DNA of 64,000 nt from JAJYIW01 sp963781665 (GCA_963781665.1 CAWAGA010000002.1:4774001-4838000), one strand, 5' to 3'. Positions 34,136 through 42,337 are shown, numbered from the stretch's first letter. The notes: a model not told the origin generated them from the sequence alone. Made by a program: numbers and translations.

Positions 34136-34941
34136 TCGTCCCCATCATCCATGTAGCTATACGCAAATTCCTTTTTTTCAGTCCCCAAGAATTGCGGATC
34201 AAGATAGGCTTGTTTAGTACTCTTTGAATCGGCAGATTTTTTCGATGGTTTTGTCGTCCATTCTTTAACGATCAATTTCAAGATTCGCCAACCATCAGGA
34301 ACGGCTTTTAGGTGACTTTTTCCGAACTTGCGAGTTGCCTCGAAACTGGGCGCTTCTGCAACTTTCAATCCATAGGTTAATGCCCTCAAATTCAGCAACG
34401 TCTCGACTTCAAAACCGTTTACTTCAGGATAAAGGACAGACAAATGCCTCGCCCAAAAAGCATTGTAGCCGTAACATAAATCAGTAAAATGCGCTCCGAA
34501 ACCTAACCGGGTCAGCATCATCAACCCCCAATTGCCAAACTGTCGGGTGATCGTCATATCGCTTGAACCACCGCCCTGTATGTAACGTGAGCCCTTGACA
34601 AAGTCCACACCCATTCTCAGCAGAGCGATGAAAACTTGCATTTCTCTGGGATCGTTGGAGCCATCAGCATCCATCATCACGATGATGTCTCCTCTGGCGG
34701 ATCCGAAACCCGTTCTTAAAGCATCCCCCTTACCTTTCCCCTTCTGGTAAACAACCCGAACTGCCGGGTGTAGCTTTTTAGCCAGCTGTGCAGTTCCATC
34801 AATGGAATGCCCATCAACAATAATAATTTCAGTGACCCACTTTGGAATCGTCGGTAGTACATAGGGTAAATTTTTTGCTTCGTTCAAGGTAGGTATGATG
34901 ACACTGATCCATGGTGGGTTATGCGTTTGTGTTTGAGTCAT
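34132..34941 (-). CDS. GT2 glycosyltransferase, polyprenyl-phosphate (DPM1-like) type
   Basis: This 269-residue protein has PPWISVIIPTLNEAKNLPYVL, EIIIVDGHSIDGT, MMDADGSNDPREM with the DxD, and KGSRYIQGGGSSDM, as in dolichyl/undecaprenyl-phosphate mannose synthases. It has no C-terminal membrane helices. ATG 34941 (MTQTQTHNPP) is chosen because residues encoded upstream are unlike the family; a longer frame opens at 35037. It is the first gene of the glycan operon and may load a sugar on polyprenyl phosphate for the GT-C-like membrane protein. Confidence 0.82.
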   Translation of the reverse strand: MTQTQTHNPPWISVIIPTLNEAKNLPYVLPTIPKWVTEIIIVDGHSIDGTAQLAKKLHPAVRVVYQKGKGKGDALRTGFGSARGDIIVMMDADGSNDPREMQVFIALLRMGVDFVKGSRYIQGGGSSDMTITRQFGNWGLMMLTRLGFGAHFTDLCYGYNAFWARHLSVLYPEVNGFEVETLLNLRALTYGLKVAEAPSFEATRKFGKSHLKAVPDGWRILKLIVKEWTTKPSKKSADSKSTKQAYLDPQFLGTEKKEFAYSYMDDGDE

Positions 34942-35093
34942 AGTTTCTTCGTTGTTCCTTTCACGGTAAATTCCCCCGCATTTCTTATCGTTAGTCGCGT
35001 TAGAAAATCCCCTTTTAGCAAAGGATATAAAAATCAATCTACTTACAACTGATTTTTTTCTTGTTTGAAATTACAAATCCCCCTAACGAAGTA

Positions 35094-35109
35094 TTGCAAA
35101 ATTTTGCAA
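35094..35109. promoter_or_regulatory. Perfect 16-bp palindrome, possible operator of the glycan operon
   Basis: TTGCAAAATTTTGCAA is its own reverse complement. It lies about 150 bases upstream of the first GT2 start and about 255 upstream of pstB. Its position and symmetry suit a dimeric repressor or activator; the factor is unknown. Confidence 0.45.
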
Positions 35110-35276
35110 AATAAATATTTGTATCTTTCTCACTAAACGTCGATTACTTACTAAACTTCGCTGAGTATACTATTTCTATCTTAATTACCTATTAAAACAT
35201 TGAAGTTACAACCTCTTTCCAGGCAACGCTAATTTTCAATTTAGACGGAATTACGTTTCCTTTAATCTCTTGGATC

Positions 35277-35326
35277 ACTTAACACCTTGTTAAATGGATG
35301 TTAATCAGGATTTGATCAATTGTTAA
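35277..35326 (+). promoter_or_regulatory. PhoB/PhoP-type box: half-sites phased every 11 bp upstream of pstB
   Basis: TGTTAA occurs at 35288, 35299 and 35321, with a weaker ATTTGA at 35310 and ACTTAA at 35277. All five start 11 bp apart. The reverse complement TTAACA is the half-site of Bacillus PhoP, and 11-bp phasing is the rule for PhoB-family response regulators. The last half-site ends 11 bases before CATAAT (35338-35343), replacing a -35 box. This predicts induction of pstBSCA by phosphate starvation. Confidence 0.7.
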
Positions 35327-35363
35327 ATACGTTTGGCCATAATATTGATCGAAAAGGTTTATT

Positions 35364-36179
35364 ATGACGATGCAAACGGAATTACCTCAACTCCATATAA
35401 GAGCGAATTTTTATAAAGATATTGGCCTTCCAAAAATCAAGGTAAAGAATCTGAAAGTTAGTTTCGACGAACAGGAAATCCTTCATTCGGTCAACCTCGA
35501 ATTTGGGGCCAACAGGATATCAACTTTGCTTGGCCCGACTGGCTGCGGCAAAACAACCCTGTTAAGGACGATGAACAGGCTGAATGACCGGGTTGCAGGG
35601 TTTAAATATGATGGGCAAATAGAGCTTGATGGAGAAGACATCTATGGCGACATCCGCAATGTCAGAGATGTTCGCCGCCGGATCGGTATGGTTTTCCAAC
35701 GACCCAATCCTTTTCCCCAATCCATTAAAGAAAATATCGCAATTGGTTTGCGTGCCCATCACTTGGTGAATAAATTTCAAATTGATGGAGAGGTTGAATT
35801 TCAGCTTAAACAAGTTGGATTGTGGGATGCAGTCAAAGACAAATTGAACGCTTCCCCCTTTGGATTATCAGGCGGACAGCAGCAATTACTTTGCCTGGCC
35901 AGAACTTTAGCTGTCAAACCTGAGGTTATCTTGCTGGACGAGCCCACGTCTTCATTGGATCCGATTTCTACTCAAAGAGTAGAAGATCTTATAGTTGCTC
36001 TCAAAAACCAGGTAACCATCATCATGGTTACTCATAATGTTCAACAAGCTGCCAGAATTAGCGACTACATCGTGTTTCTTTACGCCGGCGAGGTCGTCGA
36101 AGCTAACATTGCAACTGAAATGCTCGTCAATGCCAGAAATAAAATAACTGAAGATTATCTAACAGGAAGAATGGGCTAG
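35364..36179 (+). CDS. pstB: Phosphate ABC transporter ATP-binding protein
   Basis: This 271-residue ATPase powers high-affinity phosphate import. Walker A is GPTGCGKTT near residue 57, the signature is LSGGQQQLLCLAR and Walker B is VILLDEPTSSLD. VTHNVQQAARISD follows. RTMNRLND after Walker A is typical of PstB. The start is ATG 35364, with an AAAGGT site upstream. Here pstB is the first gene of the operon, whereas pstS is usually first. No phoU is present. Confidence 0.93.
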   Translation: MTMQTELPQLHIRANFYKDIGLPKIKVKNLKVSFDEQEILHSVNLEFGANRISTLLGPTGCGKTTLLRTMNRLNDRVAGFKYDGQIELDGEDIYGDIRNVRDVRRRIGMVFQRPNPFPQSIKENIAIGLRAHHLVNKFQIDGEVEFQLKQVGLWDAVKDKLNASPFGLSGGQQQLLCLARTLAVKPEVILLDEPTSSLDPISTQRVEDLIVALKNQVTIIMVTHNVQQAARISDYIVFLYAGEVVEANIATEMLVNARNKITEDYLTGRMG

Positions 36180-36204
36180 ACCCTGATTTATGGAGGAAAA
36201 TTTT

Positions 36205-37386
36205 ATGTTTTCGAAGAAATTTACTTGGGGTGGCACGCTTCTAGCGTCCTTATTGGCACTAACCATCCTGGCCGGGTGTGCGGCACCTGCAGCCAGCGCG
36301 GCTAACAGCCCAACAACGGGCTATAACAGCACCCCGACAACTGCAAACTCGACAGTCTCAACCCAGGCAGCCGCGGCTGGAGGAGAGAGGACCGGTAATC
36401 CATCCAGTCCAGTAACCTTGTTGGAGACCGGCTCGTCATTGTTATACCCTCTTTTCAGTGCCTGGGCGCCGGCAATTAACCAGGCATATTCAAATATTTC
36501 AATTCAGACTGCCAGTACTGGCAGCGGGACTGGTATCTCCCAGGCGATCGCTGGCGTTGTCCAGTTTGGCTCAACGGATGCTTATATGAGTGATTCACAA
36601 GTGAAGAAATCACCTGGGATTGTAAATATCCCCCTGGCTATTTCGGCCCAACAAATAAATTACAACCTTCCGGGAATAACCTCTCCTATTAATATCAGCG
36701 GAACTGACCTGGCAGGTATATACCAAGGAAAAATCCAATACTGGGACGACCCGAAGCTAACTGCTGAAAATCAAGGTGTAAACCTTCCCCATCAAAAAAT
36801 CGTTCCAATTCACCGTACAGACGGTAGCGGCGATACCTTTCTTTTTACCCAATATCTTTCTGATGCAGACTCGAACTGGCAGAATACCATTGACTTCAAT
36901 ACGTCGGTCAACTGGCCATCTGTCCAGGGTGGGCTAGGAGCTGAAGGCAACCCCGGTGTCGTCCAAACTCTGTCCCAAACCAAATACAGCATCGGATATG
37001 TTGGCATCAGTTTCCTCGATCAGGCTACCAACGCCGGGCTCGGAACTGCAGCCTTAAAAAACCAGGCCGGAAAATTCGTATTGCCAACCCAGCAGAATAT
37101 CCTGGCAGCTGCAACGGCGATGGTCCCGCAAACGCCCAATGACGAAAGAACATCTCTAATTTATGCTCCAGGCGACAATTCGTATCCGATCATCAACTTT
37201 GAATATGTTGCCGTGCAAACACAACAATCAAACGCCTTAGTTGCAGCTGCGATGCGCACAGCTCTTCTTTGGGCGATCTCACCAAAAGGTGGAAATGCTT
37301 CTAGTTTCCTGGAAAAAGTTCATTTTCTGCCTTTACCTGTTTCAATCGTTCGTTTGAGCACAGCTCAAATAAATCTTATAAAATGA
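36205..37386 (+). CDS. pstS: Phosphate-binding lipoprotein
   Basis: This 393-residue extracytoplasmic receptor has a lipoprotein signal (hydrophobic LLASLLALTILAGC, Cys near residue 25), a low-complexity Ala/Thr/Ser linker, then the PstS fold. The phosphate-contacting segments are visible: TGSSLLYPL, TGSGTGISQAIAG, DAYMSD and HRTDGSGDTFLFTQYL. ATG 36205 is preferred over ATG 36190 because the GGAGG inside the first codons (36191-36195) is the ribosome-binding site for the second. A strong hairpin follows the gene. Confidence 0.92.
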   Translation: MFSKKFTWGGTLLASLLALTILAGCAAPAASAANSPTTGYNSTPTTANSTVSTQAAAAGGERTGNPSSPVTLLETGSSLLYPLFSAWAPAINQAYSNISIQTASTGSGTGISQAIAGVVQFGSTDAYMSDSQVKKSPGIVNIPLAISAQQINYNLPGITSPINISGTDLAGIYQGKIQYWDDPKLTAENQGVNLPHQKIVPIHRTDGSGDTFLFTQYLSDADSNWQNTIDFNTSVNWPSVQGGLGAEGNPGVVQTLSQTKYSIGYVGISFLDQATNAGLGTAALKNQAGKFVLPTQQNILAAATAMVPQTPNDERTSLIYAPGDNSYPIINFEYVAVQTQQSNALVAAAMRTALLWAISPKGGNASSFLEKVHFLPLPVSIVRLSTAQINLIK

Positions 37387-37396
37387 TTTTTTTGAT

Positions 37397-37432
37397 CGGG
37401 TATTTCAGGGAGTGACCTCCCTGAAATACCCG
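37397..37432 (+). terminator. Perfect 16-bp hairpin between pstS and pstC
   Basis: CGGGTATTTCAGGGAG (37397-37412) pairs perfectly with 37417-37432 around a TGAC loop. No T run follows on the plus strand, so it is more likely an mRNA-stabilising or partially terminating hairpin. It would let the abundant PstS be made in excess of the membrane subunits. Confidence 0.65.
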
Positions 37433-37504
37433 GAAGCGTAAAAAAAATGTGAGCGTGAAATACGCTCTTTAGAAACCAAACCGGAGGGCAACAGAACATC
37501 AAAT

Positions 37505-38563
37505 ATGGCAAATCGCGTGGAAACCAGGTTAAACCTGGCTAAAAGCAGAATGAAAGCTCAAACTGGAACGATTTCAACCCGGTTTGACAGGGTCTTGATT
37601 TTCCTGGGGTTGGTCGGCGCGCTTGTTCCAATATCAGCATTAATATTCCTTGCATTAGTTTTATTGGTCAGCGCTTACCCATCAATTCTTTATAATGGTA
37701 TTGGTTTCATTTTCCATCAGGACTGGAATTTTGGTAATTTTTATAGCAATTCAACGAATACCGTTAACGGGATTGTTGCGCCGGTTGGCGCCAGTTATGG
37801 CGCTTTGCCAATTATCGTAGGTACCTTGTTGACTTCGGTGATTGCCTTCGTTACCGGTGTTCCAGTTGCCGTTGGAGCGGCCCTGATAATGGTCGAAAAG
37901 TTGCCCTCAAAACTAAGCAACTTCCTGTCCTTTTTCCTTGAGTTATTGGCAGGGATTCCGAGTGTGATCTACGGATTATGGGGTTTGATCGTTTTTGGGC
38001 CATTCCTTGCAGCCCACGTCTATCCGCGATTGGGATTGCTTGGTTCGATTATCCCCTGGCTCGGTCCACCAGTCGGGTCAGGTCTTGGTCTGCTGACTGC
38101 CGGCCTGGTGCTTGCAGTGATGATCATCCCCATCGTCGCTTCAACCACACGCGACTTGCTTTCTCAAGTGCCAGTCCTTCAAAAGGAAGGTGCAATTGCG
38201 CTTGGGTTAACCAGCTGGGAAAGCGCCCAATTGGTAAGTATCCCCTGGGTAACCAGCGGTATCATCGGCGCGGCTATGCTGGGTTGGGCTCGTGCTTTAG
38301 GTGAAACAATGGCCGTATTGATCGTCAGTGGAAATGGAGCTAATTTTTTACCGGCAAATATATACAGCCCAATATCGACGATTGCATCAACCATCGTTGC
38401 TTTGCTCGACAGCGCTCAATCCGACCCTACTGGCCTGGCAGTGTCGGCCCTGGCGGAAGCTGGCTTATTATTGATGCTCATCACCTTTATCACAAATTTC
38501 CTGGCACGTTTGCTGGTTCGCCGGGTGAGCACCACGAACCTTCCTATTGGTAGAGGTGTCTGA
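37505..38563 (+). CDS. pstC: Phosphate ABC transporter permease PstC
   Basis: This 352-residue inner-membrane permease has about six helices. The EAA-type loop reads EGAIALGLTSWESAQLVSIPW, followed by GAAMLGWARALGETMAVLIVSGN, the PstC form. GIPSVIYGLWGL is the family's conserved second-helix segment. A GGAGGG site precedes ATG 37505. Its stop overlaps the start of pstA (TGATG). Confidence 0.92.
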   Translation: MANRVETRLNLAKSRMKAQTGTISTRFDRVLIFLGLVGALVPISALIFLALVLLVSAYPSILYNGIGFIFHQDWNFGNFYSNSTNTVNGIVAPVGASYGALPIIVGTLLTSVIAFVTGVPVAVGAALIMVEKLPSKLSNFLSFFLELLAGIPSVIYGLWGLIVFGPFLAAHVYPRLGLLGSIIPWLGPPVGSGLGLLTAGLVLAVMIIPIVASTTRDLLSQVPVLQKEGAIALGLTSWESAQLVSIPWVTSGIIGAAMLGWARALGETMAVLIVSGNGANFLPANIYSPISTIASTIVALLDSAQSDPTGLAVSALAEAGLLLMLITFITNFLARLLVRRVSTTNLPIGRGV

Positions 38564-39411
38564 TGGCCTGGCGCACCATGAAAAATATCGTTATGTGGGG
38601 ATTATGCGGCATAGCATTGGCATTGGTTATCTTGCCAACGATCGATATTATCATTGCCATAATCATCCGCAGCACAGGTTCGTGGAACTTTTCGATTTTC
38701 ACAACCCCAACCACGGGAATATCCGGAGGATTATTGAACGCGTGGACTGGTACGATTGCATTAATGCTCCTGCTGCTCATCCTGGCTGCTCCATTGGGGA
38801 TTGCTGGTGGGATTTACATGGCTGAATTTAGTTCGAAGCGGTTGGCACACGTGCTCCGATTTGCGGCTGAAGTATTGGCAGGGGTTCCTTCTATCGTCGT
38901 TGGCTACGTCATATACCTGGTTTTTGTCGTAAAGTTTGGTTGGAGCTTTTCGGCTTTAGCCGGTGGGATCTCACTCACCATCATTGTTATCCCGTATATT
39001 ATGAAAAGCACCGAAGCCGCGTTACGGCAGGTACCGGTTAATATGCGTGAAGCGAGCATCGCCTTAGGCCTTTCACCACTTCTATCTATCCGTAAGACAT
39101 TGCTGCCGATGGCTGTTCCCAACATCATGACCGGGCTGGTGATTGCCGAAGCGATTGCAATGGGAGAAACTGCTCCTCTCATCTACACTGCAGGTTGGTC
39201 TAACAGCTTGCCGAATCTGCAGCTGATTTATCGGCCCATCGGCTATCTGACCTACGTTGTATGGACTTTTATCAATCAACCTTCGCCACAGGCCCACCAG
39301 CTGGCCTATATCGCCGCCGCTCTACTCCTCGTGTTCTTACTGTTGCTAATTGGTCTGGGACGCATTATCAGCTTGCGAGCATCCCGCTTTACCGGTCGGT
39401 TTCAGGTGTAA
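38563..39411 (+). CDS. pstA: Phosphate ABC transporter permease PstA
   Basis: This 282-residue inner-membrane permease forms the channel with PstC. It shows GVPSIVVGYVIYLVFV, the loop REASIALGLSPLLSIRKTLLPMAVPNIMTG and AIAMGETAPLIYTAGW, which are typical of PstA. It is translationally coupled to pstC by an overlapping stop and start, and a terminator-like hairpin follows. Confidence 0.92.
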   Translation: MAWRTMKNIVMWGLCGIALALVILPTIDIIIAIIIRSTGSWNFSIFTTPTTGISGGLLNAWTGTIALMLLLLILAAPLGIAGGIYMAEFSSKRLAHVLRFAAEVLAGVPSIVVGYVIYLVFVVKFGWSFSALAGGISLTIIVIPYIMKSTEAALRQVPVNMREASIALGLSPLLSIRKTLLPMAVPNIMTGLVIAEAIAMGETAPLIYTAGWSNSLPNLQLIYRPIGYLTYVVWTFINQPSPQAHQLAYIAAALLLVFLLLLIGLGRIISLRASRFTGRFQV

Positions 39412-39437
39412 ATAAAAGTTTACTTTTTTTATTGGCG

Positions 39438-39471
39438 AAAATCCCTAGATTACTTTTCACAGGGATTTTTG
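39438..39471 (+). terminator. Terminator-like hairpin after pstA
   Basis: AAAATCCCT (39438-39446) pairs with AGGGATTTT (39461-39469), and the T-rich 3' arm runs into TTG. The 14-base loop is long, but the position directly after the pst operon supports the call. Confidence 0.55.
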
Positions 39472-39637
39472 CATTCAATTGCCACATTTGCTGGTTAATC
39501 TTCGTTTAAGAGACTAATAAATCCTTATATATTCAAATGGTATTCCTGAATGGATGTGGAATAATGTTGCTGATCGAGTGTCATAATTTTAGGACATATA
39601 TTCGCAAAAATCGTCATCCATATTACGGAGGGATACA

Positions 39638-40204
39638 ATGAAAATTAAAAGGCTTGTTTTTGTTGCTATTATCGCGTTATTAGCATTACTGCTGACGACC
39701 CAGATCGTATCAGCCCACCAGACTGTAACCATCGGTAATTATGACGTCGAATATGGATGGATCAATGAACCGGCGGTCATAGACCAGGCCAATGCAATTG
39801 TGATCAATATTACCGATAATACTGGCACTGCAGCTGATGCGAATATCGACGCCTCATCACTGTTGGTACAGGCCGTGTTTGGAGACCAGGCCAAAACGCT
39901 GACCCTCCAACCCCTCGGCGAAGATGCTCCCGGTCAATTTATCGCTCCGATTACGCCCACCCGGCCGGGTGTGTACACGGTTCACTTGGGAGGATCGATT
40001 GGCTCAACATCCTTCAACGATGACGTCCAGCCAGAAGAAGTAAATACGCTGGATCTGGTTCAATTTCCTCCTATTGTTCCATTAGCTGGCGCGAGCCCAA
40101 CATCGTCCATCGCCTTTTGGTTTGCGATTGCCGGTCTTATTCTTGGTGCTGCCGGCACCGGGATCGGTATCTACTCCTTGAACCGGAAACCGCCTCGCGG
40201 GTAA
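39638..40204 (+). CDS. Secreted, membrane-anchored protein of a copper-type module
   Basis: This 188-residue protein has a signal peptide (LVFVAIIALLALLLTTQIVSAH), an extracytoplasmic beta-rich domain beginning HQTVTIGNYDVEYGWINEP and a C-terminal helix (FWFAIAGLILGAAGTGIGIYSL) with a short basic tail. The mature protein would begin with His, as CopC-like proteins do. It lies 4 bases upstream of the CopC-CopD gene and has a good GGAGGG ribosome-binding site. It resembles small FixH/CopC-like accessory proteins but matches no family with certainty; copper binding or delivery is the likely role. Confidence 0.65.
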   Translation: MKIKRLVFVAIIALLALLLTTQIVSAHQTVTIGNYDVEYGWINEPAVIDQANAIVINITDNTGTAADANIDASSLLVQAVFGDQAKTLTLQPLGEDAPGQFIAPITPTRPGVYTVHLGGSIGSTSFNDDVQPEEVNTLDLVQFPPIVPLAGASPTSSIAFWFAIAGLILGAAGTGIGIYSLNRKPPRG

Positions 40205-40208
40205 TTAC

Positions 40209-42086
40209 ATGAAAAGCCGCTTACGCATCCCGGTCGCTGCAGCTATCTTATTGGTATTGGGGCTGGCCTGGATCGGCACTTCTGCCGTCCAGGCTCACGC
40301 CATGCTGATTCACTCGGTTCCCGACGCAAATGCAAGCTTAGATGTTACTCCGGAAAAAATCGACCTATATTTCAGCGAAAGCATTGACCCCAACTTCAGT
40401 AAATTACACGTCCTGGACATAAATGGTCAGCGGGTCGAAAGCGGCAATTCAGCAGTCGATCCCAATGACCCCACCCATATCAGCATAAGCATAAACCATC
40501 TAAGCGACAGTGTTTATACTGTCTCATGGAATGTCATTTCTGCAACAGATGGGCATCAAACGACCGGTTCGTTTCCCTTTGGAATTGGCAAAATTAACCC
40601 GAACGCCTTATCTGGAATCTCTACACCAACCACCGGGAATCAAATACCTCTCAGCGATGTGGTGAGCAAAGCATTTCTGTATGTTTCGGCAGCAGCCTTG
40701 ATGGGGGTCATCCTGTTTACTTTTTTGGTATGGAATCCTACGCTCAGGAATGGACGAATTCTTCAAGTTATCGTGGTGAAATATGCAGTTTTAACACAAA
40801 AAATGTCTCTCAGTGCTTTGGTCGTATTTGCCATCTCAGATGTATTGAATTTATTTGCTCAAGCCGGACAGGTGACCGGGTCGCTTATAGCTTGGCCCTG
40901 GCAGCCTACCTTCTTAACCATGTTGATGGATACCCGCGTAGGAGTGATCGGCATCGGGAGGCTGGCTTTGGTATTCATACTGAGCGGCCTGCTGCTTCCG
41001 CGTCAAAATAAATGGAACCGGTTCGCTGCATTGGGAGTCAGCCTGTTGTTCCTTTTAACATTCAGTCTCGAAAGCCATGCAGCAGCCGGAATGACACCTG
41101 TGATACCGGTCATCGCGGATTGGGTGCATATGATTGCAGTTTCTGTTTGGATCGGCGGCCTGTTCTCCTTCCTGGGATCCATGCAGTTGATCAGAAAACT
41201 CGATCCTGAAGCTCGCACCCGTTTGACCGCTACCCTGATACCGCACTTTTCCAATCTGGCGTTGACAAGCGTTGGCATCCTGACATTGACCGGAATTTAT
41301 TCTGCGCTGATGCATATCGGCACCGTTCAGGCAATGATCTCGACATCCTATGGCCAGGCTTTCATTTTGAAAGGAATTATCGGTTTTGGGATGGTAGGTT
41401 TGGGGGCATACAATTTCTTGGTTACTACTCCTAAGATGCGCCAGGCGGCGGCACTTCCGGGCGGAAGCCCTGAACTGGTGACTCACTTTAATCAACGTCT
41501 GGTCGTTGAAGTCGTATTGGGACTGCTCATTCTTGTCTGGGTCAGTGTTTTCACCTCTCTCTCTCCAGCCAAAATTCCGGTCTCTCCGGCATTTACCCGA
41601 ATGACAAAAGTCGATGATCTGACCGTTACCTTAACAATCGACCCGAACAAGCCAGGAACTAATACCTTCGTTGCGCTTGTCAAGTCCGGGTCGACATTGG
41701 TCAACAACGCAAAAAGCGTTTCGCTCGAATTTACCTCTTTATCCGGAATGGTGCCTGCCAGTAAAGCTGCCATGGCCAATAATAACGATGGAAGTTATAC
41801 CCTCACCGGTGGTTACCTGGGGATGGCAGATCAATGGGATGTTAAAGTAGTCGTTGTACGCCAGGGGAAATATGATGCTTACGCTGATTACAAGGTTAAA
41901 AATTCTCAAACGCCGACGCAACCCATCCCGCGGCGAACAATAGCTTCAGTCTTGATCGTCTTGTCCGGTTTTGGTTACGCGTTTGCTTTCCGCATGATCG
42001 ATTGGAACATCAAACGTTGGATCACGTTGGGAGTCATTCCAGCGATCGCTATGGGTGCTGCAGGAATTGTCGCTGGTATTTTGTAG
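40209..42086 (+). CDS. CopC-CopD fusion copper transport/resistance protein
   Basis: This 625-residue protein has a signal peptide, then a CopC domain (about residues 30-130) starting HAMLIHSVPDANASL with the mature N-terminal His. SESIDPNFSKLHVL and the Cu-site segment ATDGHQTTGSFPFGIG follow. A CopD membrane domain (about 155-430) comes next, with some eight helices and conserved His (ESHAA, WVHMIAVSVWIGGLF). A C-terminal extracytoplasmic Ig-like region (about 445-570) and two more helices complete it. CopC binds copper outside the membrane and CopD moves it across, for resistance or cuproenzyme supply. Confidence 0.85.
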   Translation: MKSRLRIPVAAAILLVLGLAWIGTSAVQAHAMLIHSVPDANASLDVTPEKIDLYFSESIDPNFSKLHVLDINGQRVESGNSAVDPNDPTHISISINHLSDSVYTVSWNVISATDGHQTTGSFPFGIGKINPNALSGISTPTTGNQIPLSDVVSKAFLYVSAAALMGVILFTFLVWNPTLRNGRILQVIVVKYAVLTQKMSLSALVVFAISDVLNLFAQAGQVTGSLIAWPWQPTFLTMLMDTRVGVIGIGRLALVFILSGLLLPRQNKWNRFAALGVSLLFLLTFSLESHAAAGMTPVIPVIADWVHMIAVSVWIGGLFSFLGSMQLIRKLDPEARTRLTATLIPHFSNLALTSVGILTLTGIYSALMHIGTVQAMISTSYGQAFILKGIIGFGMVGLGAYNFLVTTPKMRQAAALPGGSPELVTHFNQRLVVEVVLGLLILVWVSVFTSLSPAKIPVSPAFTRMTKVDDLTVTLTIDPNKPGTNTFVALVKSGSTLVNNAKSVSLEFTSLSGMVPASKAAMANNNDGSYTLTGGYLGMADQWDVKVVVVRQGKYDAYADYKVKNSQTPTQPIPRRTIASVLIVLSGFGYAFAFRMIDWNIKRWITLGVIPAIAMGAAGIVAGIL

Positions 42087-42176
42087 TTGTCGAGAAATTT
42101 GTTGCTCCAAGATAACTAAATTCTGTTGGAAACAACGCCACATTTTGGGATTGTCAATTCAACTTTTTCGTAAGGA

Positions 42177-42204
42177 TTGAAATCTTTACAAGCGAGCCTA
42201 TAAT
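42177..42204 (+). promoter_or_regulatory. Sigma-70-type promoter for the MFS exporter
   Basis: TTGAAA (42177-42182) and TATAAT (42199-42204) are separated by 16 bp. Transcription from about 42211 gives a leader of about 127 bases that contains the hairpin at 42248-42291. Confidence 0.6.
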
Positions 42205-42247
42205 TAGAACAAAAGAGTAAAGATAATCAGATCTCACTCAAGGTTTA

Positions 42248-42291
42248 TTATTGGGTGTGTTGGGCTAGAATAATCCCAATATACCCAATAA
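42248..42291 (+). promoter_or_regulatory. 17-bp leader hairpin upstream of the MFS exporter
   Basis: TTATTGGGTGTGTTGGG (42248-42264) pairs with CCCAATATACCCAATAA (42275-42291) around a 10-base loop; the only two non-Watson-Crick pairs are G-U. It lies in the 5' leader with no T run after it, so it could be a repressor operator or an RNA regulatory element rather than a simple terminator. Confidence 0.6.
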
Positions 42292-42337
42292 ATATTTAAA
42301 AGATTTACCTCGTTTACTAAGGAGCAAAAAATTACCT

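Larger units (their letters stand above)
34942..35363. other. Divergent regulatory region between the glycan operon and pst
   Basis: This roughly 420-bp, AT-rich stretch has no gene of its own. It contains a 16-bp palindrome (35094-35109), direct repeats of CACTAAAC/TACTAAAC (near 35131 and 35149), and the phased TGTTAA box before pstB (35277-35326). The promoters of both divergent operons must lie here. Confidence 0.6.

Noticed and set aside
23168..34941. Antiviral defence island
   Set aside because: A CPBP (Abi-like) gene and PRTase/HAD domains raised the idea, but glycosyltransferases, a flippase and a polymerase-like protein dominate, so glycan synthesis is the simpler reading.
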